Part shown: positions 10,054 to 19,817 of the stretch, in pieces | How the letters are laid out: every line of letters starts with the position of its first letter | Numbering within the stretch: position 1 is the stretch's first letter | Origin: Metabacillus arenae | GTDB taxonomy: Bacteria > Bacillota > Bacilli > Bacillales > Bacillaceae | Assembly: GCF_014773385.1 (NCBI RefSeq) | Contig: NZ_JACXAI010000023.1 | Location: 1 to 64,000, forward strand | Direction of reading: 5' to 3' | Length of the DNA stretch: 64,000 bases | Made by a program: the position numbers and the translations under genes | The notes under the pieces: generated by a model | Told to the model about the DNA's origin: nothing | The model's database searches: none | What the model saw: the letters and a program-made list of their open reading frames with translations, nothing else

Positions 10054-10325
10054 CATATAGAAAATAATGGAATTACAACAGTTTCTATTTTTAATTTTTT
10101 TGACTATTGGAATGAATACGCGCTTGCTCTAGCCCTTGTAACAAGTGACGAGAAGAAAACGATTCCGATTGGACTTGCTAACTTAATAGAGGTTCATCGG
10201 TATGCAACAGATTGGCGTGCCCTGTTTGCTGGGCTAGTTATTGTATTCCTGCCATTGTTCTCATTTATATTTTGGTTCATAAAAAATTGACTGAAGGTAT
10301 GGTGGTTAGCGGGACTATGGGCTAA
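10054..10325 (+). pseudogene. Remnant of a MalG-type ABC permease C-terminus
   Basis: The frame reads NNGITTVSIFNFFDYWNEYA and continues through a TM-like end (LFAGLVIVFLPLFSFIF), characteristic of the last third of a CUT1 MalG-type permease. One base is missing near 10270; in the next frame the typical ending VHKKLTEGMVVSGTMG and a stop at 10323-10325 appear. No start or N-terminal part exists. It differs from the intact YtcP-type permease at 1543, so it comes from another transporter. It directly abuts the dead mannosidase start. Confidence 0.82.
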
Positions 10326-10365
10326 TTATTAGTATTTTCCATTGATATGGAAAGGAGAAAGTGAA

Positions 10366-11606
10366 ATGAAGATGGAGGAGCTTGCACTTCCAAGCAAAAA
10401 TCAATTAGCATGGCAAAACCTAGAGTTAGGTTTTTTTGTTCACTTTGGGATCAATACATTTTGTGACCAAGAATGGGGGATGGTACTGATTCCCCAGAGA
10501 AGTTTAATCCTACTTCCTTTGATGCTAAACAATGGATAAAGATTGCAAAAAATGCTGGTTTTAAGTACTTTGTATTAACTGCAAAGCACCATGATGGTTT
10601 TTGCTTATGGCCGACTGAGACAACGGATTATTCAGTTAAATCTAGTCCTTGGAAAAATGGAGAAGGTGATGTTGTTTTGGAATGTGCTAAAGCATGTCAA
10701 GAGGAAGATATGCCTTTTGGTGTCTACATATCACCATGGGACCGTCATGAAAAGTGCCACCCTGATAAGGAGAAATATGATGATTTTTACTGTAGGCAGC
10801 TAACTGAAATATTAACACAATATTGTCAACTTGTAGAAGTTTGGTTTGATGGAGCGGGCTCTGAAGGACGAGAATATGATTGGAAAAGAATTATAGGTTT
10901 AGTGAAAAAGTATCAGCCAGATGCAATGATTTTTAATATGGGGCAACCAACGATTCGCTGGGTTGGAAATGAAGACGGAGTAGCACCTTATCCTTGGTGG
11001 AACACACGTAGTAACGCAAAAATAAGTATGTTTTCAGATGATAGTGTGAAGTGGCTGCCAGGCACACCAAATTGGCTGCCAGCAGAATGTGATGTTTCAA
11101 TAAGAGGAAATCATTGGTTTTGGCAAGAGAATGATGAAAGTAGTTTACGGTCATTAGACGATTTACTATCGATTTACTATTGTTCTGTAGGACATGGAAC
11201 GAATTTATTACTAAATGTTGCACCAGATAATAGAGGGCTGATACCTGAAGAAGAAAAAAAGCGAGTACTCGAATTTGGAGATGAAATTCGGAGACGATTT
11301 TCTATTCCAATCACTGTTACAGAAGGAACTGGTAGTGAAATCATACTGGAATTGCCATTCGAGGCGTTCGTTAATACCATTGTGTTGCAGGAGGATATTT
11401 CTGGTGGAGAGCGCGTACGAAAATACGAGATTGATAGCTTGCGAGAAGGCCAGTGGTCAACTATAGCCGAAGGTACTGCTATTGGTCATAAACGGGTTCA
11501 GTGCTTTCCGCTTGAGAAGACGAAAAATCTAAGATTTAGAGCAATAGAGACAGTTGGAGAACCGTTAATTTTGTCATTTTCATGTTTTAATACAACTAAA
11601 AAGTAA
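10366..11606 (+). pseudogene. GH29 alpha-L-fucosidase, frameshifted
   Basis: Two overlapping frames together make one GH29 fucosidase of about 413 residues. The first starts at ATG 10366 (ribosome site AAAGGAG) and reads LGFFVHFGINTFCDQEWG. The second continues DGTDSPEKFNPTSFDAKQWI, then KHHDGFCLWP and the nucleophile motif VWFDGAG (Asp codon 10848-10850), ending at 11606. The break is in a run of five G at 10475-10479; a sixth G would restore the frame. All other conserved parts are intact, so this may be a recent mutation, a slippage-switchable gene or a sequence error. It would remove alpha-linked fucose. The intact second fucosidase is at 23247. Confidence 0.85.
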
Positions 11607-11705
11607 TGAATTGAGCTGATTTCCACAAGAAGATTTTTTTAGAGGTTTGTAATGCCAACATTTGAAATGAGAAACAATAATTAGTTTTCCTTTCTAAATA
11701 GCTGC

Positions 11706-11885
11706 AAAGGCATTTCAGTAAAGAATGTAAAGGCATACATATTGAAACAAGATTGACATATTATTAGAGTTGCAAAGCCTTGAAATGTAAGTGGAATGAT
11801 AATTGTTATTATCTCTTGACAATGCTTAATGAAAATAACATATTGATAACATTTCCTAAAAAACGCTAACATGAAAGCAGTTTCA
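11706..11885 (+). promoter_or_regulatory. Second copy of the promoter/operator module
   Basis: This repeats the sequence at 322-499. A clear sigma-A promoter is TTGACA (11816-11821), 17 bp, CATATT (11839-11844). The inverted repeat TGAAAGCAGTTTCA is kept base for base at 11872-11885, just before the ribosome site of the binding-protein gene. Its exact conservation, while flanks have drifted, argues that it is a functional operator. Confidence 0.65.
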
Positions 11886-11910
11886 AATAAAAATGAAAGG
11901 GGATTCAAGG

Positions 11911-13500
11911 ATGAAAAAATTAATTTTTCTGCTTTTAACAGCTGTTTTAGTAGTTGCGGCATGCAGTTCAAAAGATGTCAGTAAAGAAAAACCTTCTTCA
12001 AATGTTGAAGTAAATAAAGAAGGGTTTCCAATTGTGGACAAAGAAATAGAATTATCCTTAATGGCACCAGGTACTGGTTTAGCGGAATGGAAAGACATGT
12101 CGACATTACAAGAATATTCAAAGATGACTAATATTAATTTTAAATATGAAACACCTCCAATGAGTGACTTTAAAACGAAATTAAATTTAGCATTTGCTAG
12201 TGGAGATGTCGCAGATATTATTTATGGAGCAGGGACAAGTGATTTCACACCAGCTATGGAAGTTGACTATGGAAAGCAAGGGGTATTATTACCTTTAGAA
12301 GAGCTCATCGAAGAATATGCTCCAAATATTAAAAAAATGCTAGAAGAAAACCCCGATGTTAAAAAATCGATTACTACAGTTGATGGTCATATCTACTCAT
12401 TACCAAGGGTATCTATCGGTCCAACATCTAGCTGGTACAGAGGGCCTTTATGGTATAACGGTCAATGGCTTGATGCATTAGGGATCAAAGAGTTACCTAA
12501 GACTACGGATGAACTTTTTGAATTATTAAAACGATTTAAGATAGAAGATCCTAACGGTAATGGAAAGGCTGATGAAATTCCTTTAATAGACGTTAAAATG
12601 GATAGCACTCGTCCATGGTTGCTAGGTGCTTTTGGCATAAAAGAATGGGGGATTGAAGAAGTTAACGGTAAGGTGAGGTATGCACCAATGACAGAGAACT
12701 ATAAAGAATATTTAACATACATGAATAAACTCTATGAGGAAAAATTGTTAGATCCAGAGACTTTCTCCCAATCAGATGAGCAGAAAAAAGCAAAAGGACA
12801 GGAAAACAGAGTTGGGTTATTCCCTGACTACTATTCATTTTTTACAACAGGAGAAACAGAAGAAAAAGCAATGAATAACCCAATGTTTTATCCTTTGACT
12901 AGCTCTATTTCAGAGGAAGCCGTAATTCCACGCAGCACGGCAATTCAAAGGGGTACTTTTTCTATCACGAGTAATAATCCAAATCCGGAAGCATCTATCC
13001 GATGGGTTGATTACTTCTATTCAAAAGAAGGTTATGAATTTCTAAATATGGGACCAGAAGGACACCTTTGGGAATGGGCTGATAAAGAAGGTGGAAAAAG
13101 AGTAAAACTGGATATACCAGAAGGTTTTAAATCAGCAGAAGATTATCGTGGGACATTAACTCCAGATTACGGGATTTCTCCACCTTCTTTAAGTGGTCCA
13201 ATTGAAGGAAATGAACCAACAGATTTTGATAATTTTATTGAATCAGAAACAAATGACAAAATTGAGCCATTTGCAAAAGTTCCTTATCCACTCGTTTATT
13301 TAACGCAAGAGGAACAGCAACAAGCTAACACGATTGAAGTTGACCTGCAATCGTATGTCGAGCAAATGGAGGCAAAATTCATCACTGGAGTTGAGCCGCT
13401 GTCAAATTGGGACAAATATGTCAAAACGATTGAAAATATGAATATTGAACAATATGTTCAAATCTATCAAGATGCGTACGATCGTTGGGCTGAAAGTTAA
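11911..13500 (+). CDS. Extracellular sugar-binding lipoprotein, LplA type (copy 2)
   Basis: This is a second solute-binding lipoprotein, 529 residues from ATG 11911, with lipobox VAAC and lipidated Cys at residue 18. The site AAAGGGG (11896-11902) favours this start over the in-frame ATG at 11893. It aligns with the protein at 2546 along its full length, including the linker (VNKEGFPIVD) and the C-terminus. No permease genes accompany this copy, so it probably feeds the permeases at 527-2448. Upstream control is also duplicated, so the whole promoter-lipoprotein unit was copied. The ligand is unknown but probably a related oligosaccharide. Confidence 0.9.
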   Translation: MKKLIFLLLTAVLVVAACSSKDVSKEKPSSNVEVNKEGFPIVDKEIELSLMAPGTGLAEWKDMSTLQEYSKMTNINFKYETPPMSDFKTKLNLAFASGDVADIIYGAGTSDFTPAMEVDYGKQGVLLPLEELIEEYAPNIKKMLEENPDVKKSITTVDGHIYSLPRVSIGPTSSWYRGPLWYNGQWLDALGIKELPKTTDELFELLKRFKIEDPNGNGKADEIPLIDVKMDSTRPWLLGAFGIKEWGIEEVNGKVRYAPMTENYKEYLTYMNKLYEEKLLDPETFSQSDEQKKAKGQENRVGLFPDYYSFFTTGETEEKAMNNPMFYPLTSSISEEAVIPRSTAIQRGTFSITSNNPNPEASIRWVDYFYSKEGYEFLNMGPEGHLWEWADKEGGKRVKLDIPEGFKSAEDYRGTLTPDYGISPPSLSGPIEGNEPTDFDNFIESETNDKIEPFAKVPYPLVYLTQEEQQQANTIEVDLQSYVEQMEAKFITGVEPLSNWDKYVKTIENMNIEQYVQIYQDAYDRWAES

Positions 13501-13591
13501 AAGGCAACCACCTGAAAAATGAAATGTAAACAATAGGCTCTTTTCTAAATGATGTTGCTTCCCTGAGATAGAATGGGACGTTTAAATAAAG

Positions 13592-13612
13592 GCAATCAGT
13601 ATCGCTGATTGC
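13592..13612 (+). terminator. Possible stem-loop after lipoprotein copy 2
   Basis: The 8-bp stem GCAATCAG (13592-13599) / CTGATTGC (13605-13612) has a 5-base loop, followed only by a short T-rich stretch. A second stem lies at 13711-13720/13741-13750 (GGCTCGTATG with CATACGAGCC, loop 20). Either may attenuate transcription before the next mannosidase gene. Confidence 0.35.
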
Positions 13613-13794
13613 TTCTAATCCCTCCTCTGACCTCACGAGGTACACTATCTCTCGAAATCATCACTTTGTGAAATTGCAAAAAAGCTTACGAAAACAGCAA
13701 AATAATAGATGGCTCGTATGGTCCTAACAAGGGATATATACATACGAGCCTTCATCAATATATCACAAGGCAAAGTTAGAGGTGGCTATTTTAT

Positions 13795-16700
13795 ATGTTG
13801 CTCACAGAAGAGAAACTGAAAGCAAGAATTACTGAATTGTCAAAGTTTAGATATCGGGATACGACTAAATTGTCGGAATGGAAATATGTCATAGATGAAA
13901 CGGGCGAGGTTGGTACGTATCCACCTGAACATGATAAGTATTCGCCTACCATAAAAATAGGTGAACGGTGGGAAGGACGCGATTTATATGCATGGTTGTC
14001 TACTATAGTCACTATTCCAAATACTTGGACTAATAAGAAGATTGTCGGACTGTTTGATTTTGGAAGAACTGGTGGAGGGAATAATTCAGGCTTCGAATCT
14101 TTATTATTTTTTAATGGTCAACCTTATCAAGGTGTAGATTCCAATCATAAAGAAGTTTTTATTTCTGAAGAGTATGCTGGGGAAACTGTAACATTTGATT
14201 TCAGATTATGGACTGGCCTTGAAGGTGGAGGGTACCCTGTTGAACAAGAATATAAATTTCAGTGCGCTGAAATTGCTTGGCTTGATGAACAGGTTGATAC
14301 ATTTTATTTTGATGCAAAAGCTGTCATTGAAACAATCCTCGTTTTGAGTGAAAATCAGCCAGAACGACATAAATTGCTAAATGCACTTAATCAATCTTTT
14401 AATCATATTAACTGGTTGAATCCAGGTTCTAATGAGTTTTATGAATCAGTGTATCATGCGCAAAGCTATTTGGAAGAACAACTGAATAAAAAGGAGAAAA
14501 ACCATGCTGTTACTTTTCATTGTATAGGTCATACACATATCGATGTCGCTTGGTTATGGCGTTTAAAGCATACCCGGGAAAAATCAGCACGTTCGTTTTC
14601 AACCGTATTGCGTCTAATGGAGCAATATCCGGACTATGTTTTCTTACAAAGTCAGCCGCAATTATATGAATATATGAAACATGATTATCCGGAAATCTAT
14701 GAAAAAATAAAAGAACGAATTGCTGATGGACGTTGGGAAGCTGATGGCGGAATGTGGCTGGAAGCTGATTGCAATATTCCTTCTGGGGAGTCGCTCGTTC
14801 GTCAATTATTAATCGGAAATAATTTCCTTCGTGAAGAATTCAATAAGGAAAGTGAATTTTTATGGCTTCCAGACGTTTTTGGCTATAGTTGGGCTCTACC
14901 GCAAATCCTGAAAAAGTCAGGAATTAAAACGTTTATGACAACGAAAATAAGCTGGAGTCAATTCAACCGTATGCCGCATGATACATTTAAGTGGCGCGGG
15001 ATAGATGGCAGTGAAATATTGACTCATTTTATTACGACAACTGAGCCTTGGCCGGAATCGAGATACTATACGTACAATGGTTTTATGACCCCACAGGTCG
15101 TTCAAGAATCATGGGAAGCGTATAAGGATAAAAATATAAACCAGGAACTCTTGCTTTCCTATGGTTATGGAGACGGAGGAGGCGGTGTCAATCGTGAAAT
15201 GCTTGAAATGCGCCTGAGGATTGACAAAATTCCTGGATTGCCCCATGCAAAGCCTTCTAGTGCTAGTGATTATTTTAAAAGACTGCATAAGACAATCAAA
15301 GAAACAAATGAGTATGTCCACACATGGGATGGCGAGCTTTACCTTGAATTTCACCGGGGAACATATACTTCTCAGGCATTTATGAAACGGATGAACCGAA
15401 AGCTCGAATTGCTTTATCGTGAAAGTGAATGGTTAAGTGTTTTAAGCAGTATTCAAGGAAAAGCATTTTCGGATTATCCACACTATAAATTAACTGAAGG
15501 CTGGAAAACGATATTACGTAACCAGTTCCATGATATTATTCCTGGTTCATCCATTAAAGAAGTATATGATGACGCTAAACAAGAATATGAAGCGGCAGAG
15601 AAACTTGGTAATGACATATGGGAAAATGCTTCCACATCACTTGTTCAGAAGGAAGACTCATATACGTGGACTGTATTCAATTCGGCTCCCTGGAAACGTA
15701 ACGATGTCATTTTTATCTCTAATCAGAAAGAAATAGATGAAGGAAAGTGGATTGATCATGAGGGGAATGAGCTTACTGCTCAACATACAGGAGACGGCTG
15801 GTATGTTCAAATAGAGAACCTTCCTGCGATGGGTTATATGAAATTGGAGTTCCGACCAGAAAGGATGGACAAGCAGCAAAACGAACCATTTACATTTACA
15901 AAAAGCAGTGTTCAGTCACCATTCTATGATATTAAATGGAATGGTAAGGGACAGCTAACAAGCATTTATGATAAAGAAAATAAACGCGAAGTACTAGCCG
16001 AAAATGCACATGGTAACGTTTTGCAAGTATTTGAAGATAAACCACTGATGTTTGATGCATGGGATATCGATATTTTTTACCAACAAAAAATGGAAGAAAT
16101 TATTTCCTTACAATCCGTTAAATTAATTGAAAAAGGCAATCTCCAAGCTAACATACTTTTTGTTTGGAAATATGGAGCAGCATCTGTCATTGAGCAAGAG
16201 TTAATTGTTTATAAAAATAACCGTCGAATAGATTTTAAAACACATATAGACTGGCATGAACAACAACGATTACTGAAAGTAGCCTTTCCAGTTGACATTC
16301 GTTCAACTGAAGCAACTTATGATATTCAATTTGGGAATGTGAAACGCCCAACCCATTGGAATACAAGCTGGGATTTTGCTCGTTTTGAAAGTGTTGGTCA
16401 CCAATGGGCTGATTTATCAGAAGGAGGCTATGGGGTTAGTCTTCTTAATGACTGTAAGTATGGATACGATATTAAGGATAATGTGATGAGACTTTCGTTG
16501 TTAAAATCGCCAATTCATCCAGATCCTTGGGCTGATCAAGGACATCATGATTTTACGTATTCCTTGCTTCCACATCAAGGAAGCTGGAAGGAAGGCAGAA
16601 CAGTAAAGGAAGCATGGCTTTTAAATAATCCACTTACCTATAGGAAAGGGAGTAATCTTCAAGAAAAAAAATCGATGCTATATTGTTCTGAAAGTAATAT

Positions 16701-16929
16701 CATGATTGACGCTGTTAAAAAGGCTGAGTTCAGTGACAAGGTTGTCCTAAGAATCCATGAATTCGAGGGCAGAAGTACCAAGGCGGAAATCGGCAGTGAC
16801 TTTACTATTGTGTCATGGGAGGAATGCGATTTAATGGAAAGGCCCTTAGATGAAAAAATAAATGAAGATCTCATCGCTTTTCAAATAAAACCATATGAAA
16901 TTAAAACATTTCTGGTTGAATTCTCCTAA
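13795..16929 (+). CDS. GH38 alpha-mannosidase (large type, copy 2)
   Basis: This 1044-residue cytoplasmic alpha-mannosidase has the same layout as the gene at 6666: an N-terminal beta domain (1-235), a catalytic domain opening with GHTHIDVAWLWR, the nucleophile motif LPDVFGYS (Asp360), and C-terminal beta domains with WADLSEGGYGVSLLNDCKYG. The two large paralogues are clearly diverged, suggesting different linkage preferences (alpha-1,2, 1,3 or 1,6) rather than simple redundancy. A GAGGTGG ribosome site precedes ATG 13795. It is followed 71 bases later by a third mannosidase. Confidence 0.93.
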   Translation: MLLTEEKLKARITELSKFRYRDTTKLSEWKYVIDETGEVGTYPPEHDKYSPTIKIGERWEGRDLYAWLSTIVTIPNTWTNKKIVGLFDFGRTGGGNNSGFESLLFFNGQPYQGVDSNHKEVFISEEYAGETVTFDFRLWTGLEGGGYPVEQEYKFQCAEIAWLDEQVDTFYFDAKAVIETILVLSENQPERHKLLNALNQSFNHINWLNPGSNEFYESVYHAQSYLEEQLNKKEKNHAVTFHCIGHTHIDVAWLWRLKHTREKSARSFSTVLRLMEQYPDYVFLQSQPQLYEYMKHDYPEIYEKIKERIADGRWEADGGMWLEADCNIPSGESLVRQLLIGNNFLREEFNKESEFLWLPDVFGYSWALPQILKKSGIKTFMTTKISWSQFNRMPHDTFKWRGIDGSEILTHFITTTEPWPESRYYTYNGFMTPQVVQESWEAYKDKNINQELLLSYGYGDGGGGVNREMLEMRLRIDKIPGLPHAKPSSASDYFKRLHKTIKETNEYVHTWDGELYLEFHRGTYTSQAFMKRMNRKLELLYRESEWLSVLSSIQGKAFSDYPHYKLTEGWKTILRNQFHDIIPGSSIKEVYDDAKQEYEAAEKLGNDIWENASTSLVQKEDSYTWTVFNSAPWKRNDVIFISNQKEIDEGKWIDHEGNELTAQHTGDGWYVQIENLPAMGYMKLEFRPERMDKQQNEPFTFTKSSVQSPFYDIKWNGKGQLTSIYDKENKREVLAENAHGNVLQVFEDKPLMFDAWDIDIFYQQKMEEIISLQSVKLIEKGNLQANILFVWKYGAASVIEQELIVYKNNRRIDFKTHIDWHEQQRLLKVAFPVDIRSTEATYDIQFGNVKRPTHWNTSWDFARFESVGHQWADLSEGGYGVSLLNDCKYGYDIKDNVMRLSLLKSPIHPDPWADQGHHDFTYSLLPHQGSWKEGRTVKEAWLLNNPLTYRKGSNLQEKKSMLYCSESNIMIDAVKKAEFSDKVVLRIHEFEGRSTKAEIGSDFTIVSWEECDLMERPLDEKINEDLIAFQIKPYEIKTFLVEFS

Positions 16930-17000
16930 TGAGCAGATGAAAAAGATCATATAAAAATCACTAACTATATTAGACATAAACAGGTTATGGAGGTTTAAAA

Positions 17001-19772
17001 TTGGAAGCTAAAAAGTATATCCATATTATTTCCCATACCCATTGGGATAGAGAATGGTACTTGCCATTTGAGAAGCACCACGTCCTCTTAACGAAGCTGA
17101 TGGATAAGCTTTTGGAGACAATGGAAAGCAACCCTGATTTTAAAAGCTTTCATCTTGATGGACAAACAATTATTTTAGATGATTATTTGCAAATTCGCCC
17201 TGAAATGAGGGAAAAGCTTCAAAAGTTCGTCAGAGAGGGAAGGCTCCATATCGGTCCTTGGTACATTTTGCAGGATGAATTTTTGACAAGCAGTGAAGCC
17301 AATATTCGCAATCTTCAATACGGAATGAACGATGCATCTCGATGGGGTGGCGTTTCAGAGGTCGGCTATTTCCCAGATTCATTTGGAAATATTGGCCAGG
17401 CACCCCAAATCTTAAGCCAGGCTGGAATTAACAATGCTGTCTTTGGAAGAGGTGTAAGGCCGACAGGGTTTAATAATACAGTCAGTGATGCAGATCATTA
17501 TGAATCTCCTTATTCAGAAATGCTTTGGCGCTCACCAGATGGATCCTCTGTTCTCGGTATTTTATTTGCAAATTGGTACTGTAATGGAAATGAAGTACCA
17601 ACAGATGAAAAAGAAGCACAAAAATATTGGAAGCAGCATATTCCATCCTTAGAAAAGTATGCGGCAACACCACATATGCTCATGATGAATGGCTGTGATC
17701 ATCAACCTATACAATCAGATTTACCGAAAGCAATACAAGTTGCTGAAATATTATATCCGAATATCGAATTTGTTCATTCTAATTTTAATGATTATGTGGG
17801 CCAACTTGCTGAATCATTGCCGAAAAATTTAAAGATAATTGATGGAGAGTTGCGAAGCCAGCAAACAGACGGATGGGGTACACTTGTTAATACAGCATCA
17901 GCACGCGTTTATATTAAACAAATGAATCAACATAGCCAGACACTCCTAGAGAAGGTGGCAGAACCTTTGTCTGCATTTGCATATTTGCATGGAGGCAATT
18001 ACCACCATCATTTAATGGAATACGCATGGAAGACATTAATGCAAAATCACCCGCATGACAGTATTTGTGGCTGCAGTGTGGATGAGGTTCACCGTGAAAT
18101 GGTTACACGATTCGAGAAGAGTAATCATGTTGCTGAGATGATCATTGATGAAAGCCTCGAGTCCATTTCTAAAAATATTAATACAACGAGTTTTAACAAA
18201 TGGGGAGAAAATGCGCTGCCATTTACGGTATATAACACGACTGGGTGGGATCGTACAGGCGTAGTTTCTATTACGCTAGATGTGAGAAGAAATTATTTCT
18301 CATCAGGAGTAAACAAACAAGAGCTTAAAGAATTTCCATTAGAAGAAAGAACATTAGTTGATGAAACTGGTACTGAATATAACTGTAAATTAGTAGACTT
18401 AGGAATCGCTTTTGATTATGATCTGCCAGAAGAAAAATTCCGCCAGCCGTATATGGCCAGGCGGGTTCACCTTACGTTTGAAGCGGAAAACGTTCCAGCT
18501 TTAGGGTTTAAGACATATGCATTGGTTTCTTCTTCAAAACATACGGATAATAGCTCCTTGATTGTGAATAAAAATGAAATGGGAAATAACTATGTAAACG
18601 TAAAAATTAATGAAAATGGTTCCTTAACTGTAACCGATAAAGCAAATGGACGTACATTTAAAGAACTATGTATATATGAAGATACAGGAGATATTGGAAA
18701 TGAATACATGTATAGGCAGCCGAATGGTGAACAAGCACTAACAACAAAAGACTTAATTGCAAACGTTAACATCATCGAAGATACTCCATTCCAGGCAGCA
18801 TATGAGATTGTGCATAAGTGGGAAATCCCGATAAGCGCATCAAAGTTATTAGATAAAGAGCAAAGAGAACTGGTCTGGTTTACTGGCAGAAAGTCTACAC
18901 GCGCGAAGGAAAAGGTTCCATTTACAATCAAAACTGTTGTCACATTAACAAAGAACAGTAAGGGAATAAGCGTGAAAACATCTTTCAACAACCAAGCGAG
19001 AGATCATCGTCTTAGAGCATTGTTTCCAACAGATATTAAAACAGATGAACATCATGCCGATTCAATCTTTGAAATAGCAAAACGAACCAACGAACCGCCA
19101 CAAGAATGGACGAACCCAGATCATTCACAGCACCAGCAAGCATTTGTTGATGTAAGGAATGATGTAGAAGGCCTAACTGTTGCAAATCTTGGATTAAATG
19201 AGTACGAAATTATTCGTGATGGCCGAAATACGATCGCGGTAACATTACTGCGGTCTGTAGGCGAACTTGGTGATTGGGGCTACTTCCCAACACCTGAAGC
19301 TCAGTGTTTGGGAGAACATTCAGTTTCATTTCGCATTTATCCACATAAGGGAAAAGCCGGTGCAACGAAGGCATATCAAGATGCGTATCAATATCAGGTA
19401 CCTTGGTCATTGAAACAGACAGGTCTTCATGATGGGGAGTTGGCACCTCTGTACTCTTTTGTCCAGTGGGAATCTGCAAATCTAGCACTCTCTTCTATGA
19501 AAGTATCTGAACAGACTGGTGATGTCATGGTGCGCTGGTTCAATATGGCTGATGAAAACGATACTCTTATAGTCAAGTCTTCAGAAACTTTTAATCATGC
19601 ATATAAAAGTAATGTGATTGAAGGAAAAGAGAAATCATTACATTTAGATGGCAATAATGCTGTTCAAGTCCCAGTTCGTAAGCATGAAATCGTTACAATT
19701 GGATTTGAAAAAATGAATCCGAAAAAAATTGTGCAAAAAGTGTACAGCTTGAAACAGGGCACAGCTTTTTAA
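17001..19772 (+). CDS. GH38 alpha-mannosidase, mngB type
   Basis: This 923-residue alpha-mannosidase is of the shorter bacterial class. The catalytic domain begins at the very N-terminus (HIISHTHWDREWYLPF, residues 8-23, metal-binding His/Asp). The nucleophile motif is GYFPDSFGNIGQAPQI with Asp126. The start is TTG at 17001, supported by GGAGGT at 16989-16994 and by the motif lying so close to the start. This class includes E. coli MngB (2-O-mannosyl-glycerate) and Streptococcus alpha-1,3-mannosidases acting on N-glycans; the latter fits here. A decayed copy of its first 225 bases is at 9819. GH125 follows after 45 bases. Confidence 0.92.
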   Translation: MEAKKYIHIISHTHWDREWYLPFEKHHVLLTKLMDKLLETMESNPDFKSFHLDGQTIILDDYLQIRPEMREKLQKFVREGRLHIGPWYILQDEFLTSSEANIRNLQYGMNDASRWGGVSEVGYFPDSFGNIGQAPQILSQAGINNAVFGRGVRPTGFNNTVSDADHYESPYSEMLWRSPDGSSVLGILFANWYCNGNEVPTDEKEAQKYWKQHIPSLEKYAATPHMLMMNGCDHQPIQSDLPKAIQVAEILYPNIEFVHSNFNDYVGQLAESLPKNLKIIDGELRSQQTDGWGTLVNTASARVYIKQMNQHSQTLLEKVAEPLSAFAYLHGGNYHHHLMEYAWKTLMQNHPHDSICGCSVDEVHREMVTRFEKSNHVAEMIIDESLESISKNINTTSFNKWGENALPFTVYNTTGWDRTGVVSITLDVRRNYFSSGVNKQELKEFPLEERTLVDETGTEYNCKLVDLGIAFDYDLPEEKFRQPYMARRVHLTFEAENVPALGFKTYALVSSSKHTDNSSLIVNKNEMGNNYVNVKINENGSLTVTDKANGRTFKELCIYEDTGDIGNEYMYRQPNGEQALTTKDLIANVNIIEDTPFQAAYEIVHKWEIPISASKLLDKEQRELVWFTGRKSTRAKEKVPFTIKTVVTLTKNSKGISVKTSFNNQARDHRLRALFPTDIKTDEHHADSIFEIAKRTNEPPQEWTNPDHSQHQQAFVDVRNDVEGLTVANLGLNEYEIIRDGRNTIAVTLLRSVGELGDWGYFPTPEAQCLGEHSVSFRIYPHKGKAGATKAYQDAYQYQVPWSLKQTGLHDGELAPLYSFVQWESANLALSSMKVSEQTGDVMVRWFNMADENDTLIVKSSETFNHAYKSNVIEGKEKSLHLDGNNAVQVPVRKHEIVTIGFEKMNPKKIVQKVYSLKQGTAF

Positions 19773-19817
19773 ATCGCCCATTATTATAAAACGACTAAAA
19801 AAGGAAGTAGGTACTTT

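Noticed and set aside
18590-18991. 133-codon minus-strand frame inside the mngB-type mannosidase
   Set aside because: Fully antisense to a conserved enzyme and without start signals.
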